Below, piece after piece: positions 34,034 to 41,989 of a stretch of 64,000 nt of DNA (position 1 is the stretch's first letter; every line of letters starts with the position of its first letter). Below the pieces are notes generated by a model. It was not told the DNA's origin. It saw only the letters and a list, made by a program, of their open reading frames with translations, and did not search any database. Source of the DNA: Sphingomonas sp. Y38-1Y (GTDB lineage Bacteria > Pseudomonadota > Alphaproteobacteria > Sphingomonadales > Sphingomonadaceae); the NCBI RefSeq assembly GCF_032391395.1, contig NZ_CP135916.1, positions 1,364,001 through 1,428,000 on the forward strand, in the 5' to 3' direction. Made by a program: the position numbers and the translations under genes.

Positions 34034-35100
34034 ACGCGCTATTCACGGCGCCGGCCCTGACGATCCGAGAGGCCGACCTGAACGACACCCGCGAGCGAGC
34101 GCGGATCATCGGCTATCTGGCCGAGGATGCGGACTCGACGCCGTTCCACCATCCCGCCTGGAACCGTGCGGTCGTGCGCGCGTGCGGGCAGAAGGCGCAT
34201 TACCTTGTCGCCGAGCGCGGCGGGACGATCGTCGGCGTGCTTCCGCTGATCGATATCCGCTCGCCCGTGGTCGGCCGCTCGCTGACGTCGGTCGGGTTCG
34301 GCGTCGATGGCGGCATCCTCGCCAGCGACCCGAAGGCGCACCGCGCGCTGGAGGATGCGTGCTGGACGCTCGCGCAGACGCTCGGCACCACCACCGTCGA
34401 CCTGCGCGGCGGCACGGTGACGGGGGAGGGCTGGCACGCCGACCGCGACACCTATTTGGGCTTTGCGCGCGACCTGACCGCAACGCACGAGAGCGAGCTG
34501 CTCGCGATCCCCAAGAAGCAACGGGCGGAAGTGCGGCGCAGCTTCACCTTCGATCTCAGCGTGACGACGGGGCGGGGTAAGCGCGACCTGGCGGCGCAGT
34601 ATCGCTGCTACTCCGAATCGATGCGCAATCTCGGCACGCCGATGTTCCCGCGGTCGCTGTTCTCGGCGATGCTGGAGGAATATGGCGACGACGCCGATAT
34701 CCTGACGGTGTGGCAGGGCGAGCGCCCGCTCTCCTCCACGCTCAACGTTTATTGGGCGGGAGTGATGTACCCCTTCTATGGCGGCGGGGTGCGTGAGGCG
34801 CGCGATCTGCGCGCCAATGATCGCATGTTCTATGGTTATGCCTGCCACGCGCTCGATCGCGGATGCCGGCGGCTGGACCTCGGGCGGTCGAAGGCGGGCA
34901 GTGGCCCGGCGGCGTTCAAGAAGAATTTCGGCTATGCGCCGCGGCCGCTCACCTATTGGCGGCGGACGCTGGACGGATCGCCGCCGCGCACCGTCAACCC
35001 GCTCGACCCCAAATATGCGCGCAAGACGAAGCTTTGGAAGAAGCTGCCGCTGCCCGTCGCCAATTTGATCGGGCCGCTGATCGCGCGCGGGCTGGGGTGA
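34030..35100 (+). CDS. FemAB-like XrtA-system protein (acyl/aminoacyl transferase fold)
   Basis: 356 residues from the ATG at 34030, in the 4-base overlap with the deacetylase stop. The GNAT/FemAB double fold is visible: STPFHHPAWNRAVVRACGQ, then the second acetyltransferase-like half with PLSSTLNVYWAGVMYPFYGGG and DLGRSKAGSGPAAFKKNFG, the characteristic C-terminal motif. Proteins of this kind in exosortase A loci (TIGR03019) are thought to modify the polysaccharide or a peptide; the acyl donor is not known. Confidence 0.88.
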   Translation: MNALFTAPALTIREADLNDTRERARIIGYLAEDADSTPFHHPAWNRAVVRACGQKAHYLVAERGGTIVGVLPLIDIRSPVVGRSLTSVGFGVDGGILASDPKAHRALEDACWTLAQTLGTTTVDLRGGTVTGEGWHADRDTYLGFARDLTATHESELLAIPKKQRAEVRRSFTFDLSVTTGRGKRDLAAQYRCYSESMRNLGTPMFPRSLFSAMLEEYGDDADILTVWQGERPLSSTLNVYWAGVMYPFYGGGVREARDLRANDRMFYGYACHALDRGCRRLDLGRSKAGSGPAAFKKNFGYAPRPLTYWRRTLDGSPPRTVNPLDPKYARKTKLWKKLPLPVANLIGPLIARGLG

Positions 35101-36293
35101 TGGGCGCGACGCTGTTCCTCGCCCACCGCGTTCCCTATCCCCCCGACCGCGGCGACAAGATCCGAGGCTGGCACCTGCTTCGCCACCTGGCCGAGCGGGG
35201 CGACGTGCACCTCGTCACCTTCGCCGACGACCGCCGCGACCTGCACCACGATGCCGCGCTGTCGGCGGTGTGCGCGAGCCACCATGTCGCCTGGCGCGGC
35301 AAGCCGCAGTGGCGTGCGGGGCTGGAGGCGCTGGCGAGCGGCAAGCCCGTTTCGCTGACGGCCTTCGCGGATACCGGCATCGCCGCGACCGTTCGCCGGC
35401 TGATGGCGGTCGAGCCGATCGACACGATCTTCGTCTTCTCGGGCCAGATGGCGCAATATGTGCCGCCGGTCACCGCGGCGCGCGTCGTCATGGATTTCTG
35501 CGACGTCGACAGCGCCAAGTTCGCCACCTACGCGACGACTGCCGCCGCGCCGATGGCGTGGATGCTGTCGCGTGAGGCGCGGCTGATGGGCGCGTTCGAG
35601 CATGACGTGGCGGAAAGCGTCGACGCCAGCCTGTTCGTCAGCGAGGCCGAAGCCGCGCTGTTCCGATCGGGCGGCCCGGCGCCGCGCGTGATGGTGGTCG
35701 AGAACGGCATCGACACCGACTTCTTCGATCCCAATGCGGCGTTCGACCGCGACGCCGCGCTCGGCCTGACCTTCACCGGGCAGATGGATTACCTCCCCAA
35801 TGTCGAGGCGGCGCAGTGGTTCGCGGGCGAGGTGATGCCCCGGCTCGCCGCGCGCGGGCACGACATCGCCTTCAACATCGTCGGCCGCGCCCCGACCCGC
35901 GCGGTGCAGGCACTCGCGAGCGAGCGCGTCCGGGTGACGGGCGAGGTCGCCGACGTCCGCCCCTGGCTCGCCGCCGCGCCGGTCGTCGTCGCGCCGCTGC
36001 TCAGCGCGCGCGGCGTGCAGAACAAGGTGCTAGAGGCGATGGCGATGGCGCGGCCGATCGTCGCGAGCATGGTCGCCGCCGAGGGGATCGACCATCGCGG
36101 CACGCTGTCGGTCGCGGGCGATCCCGATGCGTTCGCCAATGCGGTCGCGGCGCTGATGACCGATCGTGCCGCCGCCGAGCGGCAGGGCGCCTCGGCGCGG
36201 ACGTGCGTTCGCGATCGCTATGGCTGGGCCGCGCGCCTCGCCGCGCTCGACGCGATCCTCGAGGCACCACACGCGCGCCGGGCGGCGGCATGA
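35100..36293 (+). CDS. XrtA-system glycosyltransferase (TIGR03087 type)
   Basis: 397 residues from the ATG at 35100 (TGATG junction; GTG at 35097 is also possible). GT4-like: N-terminal FLAHRVPYPPDRGDKIRGWH, linker VVENGIDTDFFDP, and the donor-site half with FTGQMDYLPNVEAAQWF, GEVADVRPWLAAAPVVVAPL and ARGVQNKVLEAMAMARPIVAS. The RVPYPPDRGDKIRG opening is diagnostic for this exosortase-linked group. It transfers a sugar during repeat-unit assembly; the sugar is unknown. The stop overlaps the exosortase start. Confidence 0.9.
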   Translation: MGATLFLAHRVPYPPDRGDKIRGWHLLRHLAERGDVHLVTFADDRRDLHHDAALSAVCASHHVAWRGKPQWRAGLEALASGKPVSLTAFADTGIAATVRRLMAVEPIDTIFVFSGQMAQYVPPVTAARVVMDFCDVDSAKFATYATTAAAPMAWMLSREARLMGAFEHDVAESVDASLFVSEAEAALFRSGGPAPRVMVVENGIDTDFFDPNAAFDRDAALGLTFTGQMDYLPNVEAAQWFAGEVMPRLAARGHDIAFNIVGRAPTRAVQALASERVRVTGEVADVRPWLAAAPVVVAPLLSARGVQNKVLEAMAMARPIVASMVAAEGIDHRGTLSVAGDPDAFANAVAALMTDRAAAERQGASARTCVRDRYGWAARLAALDAILEAPHARRAAA

Positions 36294-37816
36294 CCGTTGC
36301 GACGCTGACGGCCGGTCGGCCGATCTTCGGTGAAGCGTGGCGGCGCCATGGGGCGGCGCTGGCGGGGGTGGTCGCCGCGCTCCTGCTGCTGTTCCACCGC
36401 GACGTCCGCGACCTGGCCGAGATCTACTGGAACTCGGAGACATTCGGGCATTGCCTGCTCGTCCTGCCGATCTTCGCCTGGCTTGTGTGGCAGCGGCGCG
36501 AGCCACTGGCCGAGCTGGTGCCCGCGGGTTGGTGGCCGGGGCTCGTCCTGGTCGCGGGCGGGGCGCTCGCGTGGCTGCTCGGCGCGGCGGCGAGCGTGGC
36601 GGTGCTCCGCCATCTCGGCCTCGTCGTCATGATGCAGGGGGCCGCCGTCGCAATCCTCGGCCCCAACATCGCCCGCGCGCTCGCGTTCCCGCTCGCGTGG
36701 CTGTTCTTCCTCGTGCCCTTCGGCCAGTCGATCGAGGCACCGCTTCAAGACCTCACCGTGCGGCAGGTGATGCCACTCCTCGACCTGACCGGCGTGCCAG
36801 CCACTTACGATGGCGTGCTGATCGTCACGCCCGATGGCGTGTTCGAGGTCGCGGAGGAGTGTTCGGGCGCGCGGTTCGTCCTCGCCATGCTCGCCTTTGC
36901 GGTGCTGGCGGCGAATGTGTGCTTCTGCACCTGGCCGCGCCGGATCGCCTTCGTCGCCTTCGCGCTCGCGGCGCCGGTGCTCGCCAATGGCGTACGGGCG
37001 TGGGGGACGATCTATGCTGCGCACCTCACTTCGGTCGAGGCGGCGACGGGGTTCGACCATCTCGTCTATGGCTGGGTGTTCTTCGGCGTCGTCATGGCGC
37101 TGGTCATGGCGCTCGCCTGGCCGTGGTTCGATCGCGACATCGACACGCCGTGGTTCGATCCGGCGGCGTTCAGGGCCGTACCGCGCCTGGCCGCCCCGCT
37201 GCTGCCGGTCGCGGGCGCCGCGCTGGCGATCGCGGTCGTGGGCGCAGGCTGGGCGCACGCAATCGACGCGCGCGCGGCGACGCTGCCGGCACGGATCGAG
37301 CTGCCGGAGGTGCCCGGCTGGCGGCGCATACCGATCGGCCCGGTGGCGCCCTGGACCCCGAGCTACCCGGGCGCCGACCATTTCCTGATCGGCCGCTATG
37401 CCGATGCCACGGGCGCGACGGTCGACCTATCGATCGCGGTTCAGGCGAGCCAGCGCGAGGGCAAGGAGATCGTCGGCTTCGACATCGGCCCGATCGTCGA
37501 GCATGGCGCGTGGCTGCGCGTCGCCGACCTCGCCCCGCTAGAGGGCGGCGCGGCGATGCGGATCACCCATGCCGGCCCGGTCGAGCGCGAAGTGGTGACG
37601 TGGGTGCGCATCGGCTCTATCCTGAGCGGCGACCCGAAGCGGGTGAAGCTGGAGACGCTGCGCGTGAAATTGCTGGGGGGCGAACAGGCGGCGGTGGCGG
37701 TGCTCGTATCGGCGGAGAAGCGCGGCAGCGAGGACACGCGGGCGACGATCCGCCGCTTCCTCTTCGCGCTCGGTCCGGTCGAGGCGCTGACTGACCGCGC
37801 CGCCGGTCGCCGCTAG
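36290..37816 (+). CDS. xrtA: Exosortase A fused to an EpsI-type domain
   Basis: 508 residues. The first about 290 residues are a polytopic exosortase with the conserved triad: Cys191 in AEECSGARF, Arg236 in NGVRAWG and His257 in GFDHLVYGW. After about residue 300 comes one more membrane helix and a periplasmic EpsI/DUF3485 domain (WRRIPIGPVAPWTPSYPGAD, REVVTWVRIG). Exosortases recognise PEP-CTERM tails, cleave them and anchor or release the protein in the envelope. No protein with a PEP-CTERM tail was found in this window, so its substrates lie elsewhere. The ATG at 36290 overlaps the glycosyltransferase stop. Confidence 0.95.
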   Translation: MTVATLTAGRPIFGEAWRRHGAALAGVVAALLLLFHRDVRDLAEIYWNSETFGHCLLVLPIFAWLVWQRREPLAELVPAGWWPGLVLVAGGALAWLLGAAASVAVLRHLGLVVMMQGAAVAILGPNIARALAFPLAWLFFLVPFGQSIEAPLQDLTVRQVMPLLDLTGVPATYDGVLIVTPDGVFEVAEECSGARFVLAMLAFAVLAANVCFCTWPRRIAFVAFALAAPVLANGVRAWGTIYAAHLTSVEAATGFDHLVYGWVFFGVVMALVMALAWPWFDRDIDTPWFDPAAFRAVPRLAAPLLPVAGAALAIAVVGAGWAHAIDARAATLPARIELPEVPGWRRIPIGPVAPWTPSYPGADHFLIGRYADATGATVDLSIAVQASQREGKEIVGFDIGPIVEHGAWLRVADLAPLEGGAAMRITHAGPVEREVVTWVRIGSILSGDPKRVKLETLRVKLLGGEQAAVAVLVSAEKRGSEDTRATIRRFLFALGPVEALTDRAAGRR

Positions 37817-37817
37817 C

Positions 37818-39701
37818 ATGTGCGGCATCGCAGGGCTGTTCTACCCTGGCACGCCCAAGCCCGTCGAACCCGGCCGCATCGCCGCGATGTGCGACGCTCT
37901 GGCCCATCGCGGGCCGGACGGATCGGGCATCTGGACCGCGCCCGGCGTCGGCTTCGGCCATCGCCGGCTGTCGATCATCGATCTCGCCGGCGGACGCCAG
38001 CCGATGGCGACCGACGATGGCGAGCTGACCGTCACCTATAATGGCGAAATCTACAATTTCGCCGAGGTTCGCGCCGAACTGGAGGCCAAGGGCGCGCGCT
38101 TCCGCACCGCCGGCGATACTGAGGTGCTGCTGCATGGCTGGCGCGCCTGGGGGCCGGAACTGCTGCCCCGGCTCAATGGCATGTTCGCCTTCGCCATCCA
38201 CGATGCGGCGCGACAGTCGCTGTTCCTGGCGCGCGATCGGATGGGGGTGAAGCCGCTCCATTATATCGAGCTGGCCGACGGTGCGCTTGCGTTTGCGAGC
38301 GAATTGAAGGGCCTGCTCGCGCATCCGCTCGTCCGGCGCGAGCTCGATCCCGCCGCGATCGAGGATTTCATGGGCCTGGGCTATGTTCCCGATGATGCGT
38401 GCATCGTCGCGGGCGTGCGCAAGCTGCCCGCCGGCCACTTCCTGCTGGTCGAGCGCGGCAAGCCCGTGCCCCAGCCACGGCAATGGTGGGACGTCGACTT
38501 TTCCAGGCGCGCCAAGGGCAGCGCCGCCGACCTCGCCGCCGAACTGACCGAGCATTTGCGCGCGGGCGTGCGCAGCCGCATGGTCGCCGACGTGCCATTG
38601 GGCGCCTTCCTGTCGGGCGGGGTCGACAGCTCGGCGGTGGTCGCGCTGATGGCGGAGACGTCCAAGCACGCGGTCAAGACCTGCACGATCGGGTTCGAGG
38701 AAGCGGGCCATGACGAGCGCGCCTATGCCGGTGAGATCGCACGCCGCTTCGCGACCGACCATCGCGAGCGCGTCGTCGCCGCCGACGATTTCGCGCTGAT
38801 CGACACGCTGGTGGGTGCGTTCGACGAGCCCTTCGCCGACGCATCCGCGCTCGCCACCTATCGCGTGTGCGAGCTTGCGCGGGCGGAAGTGACGGTCGCA
38901 CTGTCGGGTGACGGCGCGGACGAGGCGTTGGCCGGCTATCGCCGCTATCGCTTCCACGCCGCCGAGGAGCGGGCGAGGGGGCTGATGCCCGCCCCGCTGC
39001 GCCGCGCGGCCGGCGCGCTGGGCGCGATCTATCCCAAGGCCGACTGGGCCCCTCGCGTGCTGCGCGCCAAGACGACGCTGCTCGGTTTGGCCGAGGAGGG
39101 CGCCGCCGCCTATGCCAAGGGGGTCGGCGTCACCGGCCCGGCGCTGCGCGCGCGGCTCTACAACCCGGCGATGACGCGGACGCTGGGCGACCATGTGGCC
39201 GAGGCGCGCTACTGGCGGACGATGCGTGCCGCGCCGGCGCGCGACGGGCTCGACGCCGCGCAATATGCCGACTTCAAGCATTGGCTTCCCGGCGACATCC
39301 TCAACAAGATCGACCGCACCTCAATGGCGGTCAGCCTGGAGGCGCGCGAGCCGCTGCTCGACCACCGCCTGATCGAGTTTGCCGCGACCTTGCCGCCGGC
39401 GATGCGGATCCGCGCCGGTCAGGGCAAATGGCTGATGAAGAAGGCGATGGAGCCCTATCTGCCGCGCGATATCCTCTACCGGCCCAAGATGGGGTTCGTG
39501 ACGCCGGTCACCGCCTGGTTCCGCGGATCGCTCGTAGACGAGGCCACGGGCCTCGCGCGATCGACGCGGCTCGCGACCTGGTTCGAGCCCAAGGCGATCG
39601 AGGCGCTCGCCGCCGACCACCGCGCCGGCCGTGCCGATCACGGCCGGACGCTGTGGCAACTCCTGGTGCTCGATCGCAGCGTCGCCCGCCTCTTCGGCTG
39701 A
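37818..39701 (+). CDS. XrtA-system glutamine amidotransferase (asparagine synthase-like, TIGR03108 type)
   Basis: 627 residues. Class II glutaminase domain with nucleophile Cys2 (MCGIAGLF), RGPDGSG and YNGEIYNF. The synthetase domain follows, with PP-loop LSGGVDSS starting at residue 265, and SGDGADEALAGYRRYR. Rather than making free asparagine, members in exosortase A loci are believed to amidate a sugar or peptide component of the polymer. It begins one base after the exosortase stop and is the last gene of the locus; the convergent SDR gene ends 3 bases away. Confidence 0.92.
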   Translation: MCGIAGLFYPGTPKPVEPGRIAAMCDALAHRGPDGSGIWTAPGVGFGHRRLSIIDLAGGRQPMATDDGELTVTYNGEIYNFAEVRAELEAKGARFRTAGDTEVLLHGWRAWGPELLPRLNGMFAFAIHDAARQSLFLARDRMGVKPLHYIELADGALAFASELKGLLAHPLVRRELDPAAIEDFMGLGYVPDDACIVAGVRKLPAGHFLLVERGKPVPQPRQWWDVDFSRRAKGSAADLAAELTEHLRAGVRSRMVADVPLGAFLSGGVDSSAVVALMAETSKHAVKTCTIGFEEAGHDERAYAGEIARRFATDHRERVVAADDFALIDTLVGAFDEPFADASALATYRVCELARAEVTVALSGDGADEALAGYRRYRFHAAEERARGLMPAPLRRAAGALGAIYPKADWAPRVLRAKTTLLGLAEEGAAAYAKGVGVTGPALRARLYNPAMTRTLGDHVAEARYWRTMRAAPARDGLDAAQYADFKHWLPGDILNKIDRTSMAVSLEAREPLLDHRLIEFAATLPPAMRIRAGQGKWLMKKAMEPYLPRDILYRPKMGFVTPVTAWFRGSLVDEATGLARSTRLATWFEPKAIEALAADHRAGRADHGRTLWQLLVLDRSVARLFG

Positions 39702-39704
39702 GGT

Positions 39705-40430
39705 TTAGACTTGGCGCATGCCCCCGTCGACGGGCAGCACCGCGCCGGTCGTGAAGCTCGCCGCATCGCTCAGCAGGAACAGCGCCGCCGCCGCCACTTC
39801 GTCCGGTCGGGCCATGCGGCCGAGCGGGATCGGGGCGATCAGCTGCTCGCGCATGTCCGCCGGTACGACCGCCATCATATCGGTGTCGGTCGGTCCCGGC
39901 GCGACCACGTTGACGCGAATGCCCCGCGGCGCGAGTTCCGCGGCCCAGCTTCGCGCATAGGAACGCAGCGCCGCCTTCGTCGCGGCATAGGTGCTGTAGG
40001 GCGAGACGCCCATCCCGTCGGCGATCGAGCCGACCAGAACCACCGACGCGCCATCGGGCAAAGCGGGCAGGGCGGCTTGGAGCCCGAACAGCGCGCCGCG
40101 CACGTTGACGCCGAAATGCCGGTCGAAATGCTGCGGCGTCTCATCGGCGATCAGCGCCGGCTCCGACAGGCCCGCATTGAGCACCAGCGCGTCGATCCGG
40201 CCATGCGCCGCGCGCACCTGCTCGACCACGCGCACCAGGTCGTCGGGATCGCTGGCGTCGGCGACGATGCCCGTCGCGCCAAGCTCGGCGGCGACCGCTT
40301 GGACCTCGGCCGCCCGCCGCCCGGTCAGGAAGACCGTCGCGCCCTCGCCCGCCAGCCTACGGGCGATCGCCAGGCCGATCCCCTTTGCGCCGCCCACCAC
40401 CAGTGCCACCTTGTCCGTCATCGATGCCAT
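39705..40430 (-). CDS. Short-chain dehydrogenase/reductase
   Basis: 241 residues from the ATG at 40430, which has AAAGGA upstream (ATG at 40421 also possible). Classical SDR: cofactor motif GGAKGIGLAIA, NAG in LVLNAGLSEP, the catalytic Ser in VLVGSIADG, then YSTYAATK with Tyr and Lys, and PGPTDTDM. Arg in TGRRAAE suggests NADP preference. The substrate is unknown. It diverges from an hxlR-type regulator gene with an inverted repeat between them, so it is probably the regulator's target. Confidence 0.88.
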   Translation of the reverse strand: MASMTDKVALVVGGAKGIGLAIARRLAGEGATVFLTGRRAAEVQAVAAELGATGIVADASDPDDLVRVVEQVRAAHGRIDALVLNAGLSEPALIADETPQHFDRHFGVNVRGALFGLQAALPALPDGASVVLVGSIADGMGVSPYSTYAATKAALRSYARSWAAELAPRGIRVNVVAPGPTDTDMMAVVPADMREQLIAPIPLGRMARPDEVAAAALFLLSDAASFTTGAVLPVDGGMRQV

Positions 40431-40462
40431 CGTTCGATCCTTTGCGATTACGATGGCGAGCG

Positions 40463-40481
40463 AGATATACATCGAATATCT
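40463..40481. promoter_or_regulatory. Perfect inverted repeat, likely operator of the HxlR-type regulator
   Basis: AGATAT (40463-40468), 7 bases, then ATATCT (40476-40481): a perfect dyad in the 83-base gap between the divergent SDR and HxlR starts, and much more AT-rich than its surroundings. Its size and position fit a winged-helix dimer site. Confidence 0.5.
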
Positions 40482-40513
40482 GCTAGCAAGAACGCACCTT
40501 GAGGAGCCTAGAT

Positions 40514-40885
40514 ATGGCCGACGATACCGACCTTGCCGCGCTGTCGTGTCAGGCGATGGTCGACGTGCCGCGCATCCGCCCCGTGCTCGACAAGATCGCG
40601 GACAAGTGGACGATCATGATTCTGACCGTGCTGTGCCCGCAGCCCGCGCGCTTCAACGAGATCAAGCGGCGGCTCGACGGCATCACGCACAAGGCGCTGG
40701 CCGATGCGCTCAAGCGGCTGGAGCGGCACGGGTTCGTCACGCGCACGGTGCTGCCGACGCAGCCGATCGGTGTCGAATATGCGATCACGCCGCTCGGCCA
40801 CTCGCTCCGCGAGCCGTTCGAGGCGCTGTGCCGTTGGGCGCTGGCGCATGAGGGCGCGTTCGTGGAAGATCGGCAAGCGGCATGA
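40514..40885 (+). CDS. HxlR-family transcriptional regulator
   Basis: 123 residues from the ATG at 40514, with GAGGAG 7 bases upstream. A single winged-helix HxlR domain: VLDKIADKWTIMILTVLC, the recognition region RFNEIKRRLDGITHKALADALKRLE, and wing HGFVTRTVLPTQPIGVEYAITPLG. One Cys (SCQAM, near residue 13) at the N-terminus is a position where some members sense electrophiles or oxidants; that role here is inference. Most likely it controls the divergent SDR gene. The stop overlaps the next gene by 4 bases. Confidence 0.9.
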   Translation: MADDTDLAALSCQAMVDVPRIRPVLDKIADKWTIMILTVLCPQPARFNEIKRRLDGITHKALADALKRLERHGFVTRTVLPTQPIGVEYAITPLGHSLREPFEALCRWALAHEGAFVEDRQAA

Positions 40886-41394
40886 CCGCCTATGTCGGGC
40901 TCCTGCGCGCCGTGAATGTCGGCGGCACGGGCAAGCTGGCGATGACCGACCTCAAGCGGCTGTGCGAGGATGCGGGCTTCGCAAACGTGCGCACCTATAT
41001 TGCCAGCGGCAACGTCGTGTTCGAAAGCGACCTGGGCGCCGATGCGGTCAAGCAGCGGATCGAGGATGCCCTCGCGGCCCATGCCGGTCGGGCGATCCCT
41101 GTGGCGATCCGCACGGCCGAAGAGATGGCGGCCGTGCTGCGCGACAACCCGTTCTCCGACGCGCCGAAAAACCGCACGGTCGCCGTCTTCCTGGACGAAG
41201 CGCCGGCGCCCGAAGCGCTCGACGGCGTCGTCGCGCCCGATGGCGAGAAGGTCGCGCTCGGCGCCCGCGAGATCTACATAGCCTATGGCGACGCAATGGC
41301 GCGGTCGAAGCTGAAGGTGCCGGCGGCCGAGCGCGGGACGGCGCGCAACATGAACACCGTCGCAAAGCTTGCGGCGATGGCGGCGGGTGGCTGA
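40882..41394 (+). CDS. DUF1697 family protein
   Basis: 170 residues. It matches the DUF1697 pattern: YVGLLRAVNVGGTGKLAMTDLK at the start, VRTYIASGNVVFES, then NPFSDAPKNRTVAVFLDEAP and the C-terminal ARNMNTVAKLAAM. The function of the family is unknown. It overlaps hxlR by 4 bases (ATGA), so it is translated with it and is probably part of the same regulated unit. Confidence 0.85.
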   Translation: MTAYVGLLRAVNVGGTGKLAMTDLKRLCEDAGFANVRTYIASGNVVFESDLGADAVKQRIEDALAAHAGRAIPVAIRTAEEMAAVLRDNPFSDAPKNRTVAVFLDEAPAPEALDGVVAPDGEKVALGAREIYIAYGDAMARSKLKVPAAERGTARNMNTVAKLAAMAAGG

Positions 41395-41423
41395 TCCCGC
41401 TTCGTCCGGCGATGGTTTGAAGT

Positions 41424-41500
41424 TGGTCGGGACGACAGGATTCGAACCTGCGACCCCCACACCCCCAGTGTGATGCGCTACCAGGCTGCGCTACGTCCCG
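41424..41500 (-). tRNA. tRNA-Pro (GGG anticodon)
   Basis: On the minus strand, a complete cloverleaf. The acceptor CGGGACG pairs with CGTCCCG, the D arm is GCGC...GCGC, and the anticodon stem TCACA/TGTGG holds loop CTGGGGG with anticodon GGG. The T loop is TTCGAAT and CCA is encoded. Confidence 0.96.
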
Positions 41501-41512
41501 ACCGAGCGCGCG

Positions 41513-41541
41513 CCTCTACGCGGATCGTTCGGGGAGTGCAA
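41513..41541 (-). promoter_or_regulatory. Promoter of tRNA-Pro
   Basis: On the minus strand, TTGCAC (-35), 17 bases, TAGAGG (-10), then 12 bases CGCGCGCTCGGT to the tRNA 5' end. This is the same arrangement as at tRNA-His. Confidence 0.5.
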
Positions 41542-41653
41542 GGGGCTGCGGCCCACGTGCCGGAACCATTGCGCCTGTGCCTGCTGCATGATAGCGCGCG
41601 CCGCTTGATGGGGCGATCCGCCCCGCCCCTGAATACAGGCGCAATCGATCCCA

Positions 41654-41989
41654 ATGTTTGCAAGCACAGCCTTCGCCCAGTCCGCGGGCGCCGCATCGCC
41701 CGGCATCACCGGCCAGATCCTCGGCATCGCGCCGCTGATCCTGATCTTCGTGGCGTTCTACTTCCTGATGATCCGTCCGCAGCAGCGCCGGATGAAGTCG
41801 CTGCAGGACATGATCGCCAATGCCAAGAAGGGTGACACCGTCGTGACTGGCGGCGGCCTGGTCGGCAAGGTGACGCGCGTCGAGGACCAGCATCTGGAGG
41901 TCGAGATCGCCCAGAACGTCCGCGTCCGCGTGGTCAAGGGCACGATCGCCGAGGTGACGCCGCTGGGCGGCAAGCCGGCCAACGACTGA
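41654..41989 (+). CDS. yajC: YajC, Sec translocase accessory subunit
   Basis: 111 residues. One membrane helix (about 22-40, IAPLILIFVAFYFLMI) is followed by the signature RPQQRRMKSLQDMIANAKKGD and a small beta domain (VVTGGGLVGKVTRVED). It associates with SecDF and SecYEG in the inner membrane. The stop overlaps the secD start (TGATG). The 153 bases between tRNA-Pro and this gene hold the tRNA promoter and otherwise nothing clear. Confidence 0.95.
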   Translation: MFASTAFAQSAGAASPGITGQILGIAPLILIFVAFYFLMIRPQQRRMKSLQDMIANAKKGDTVVTGGGLVGKVTRVEDQHLEVEIAQNVRVRVVKGTIAEVTPLGGKPAND

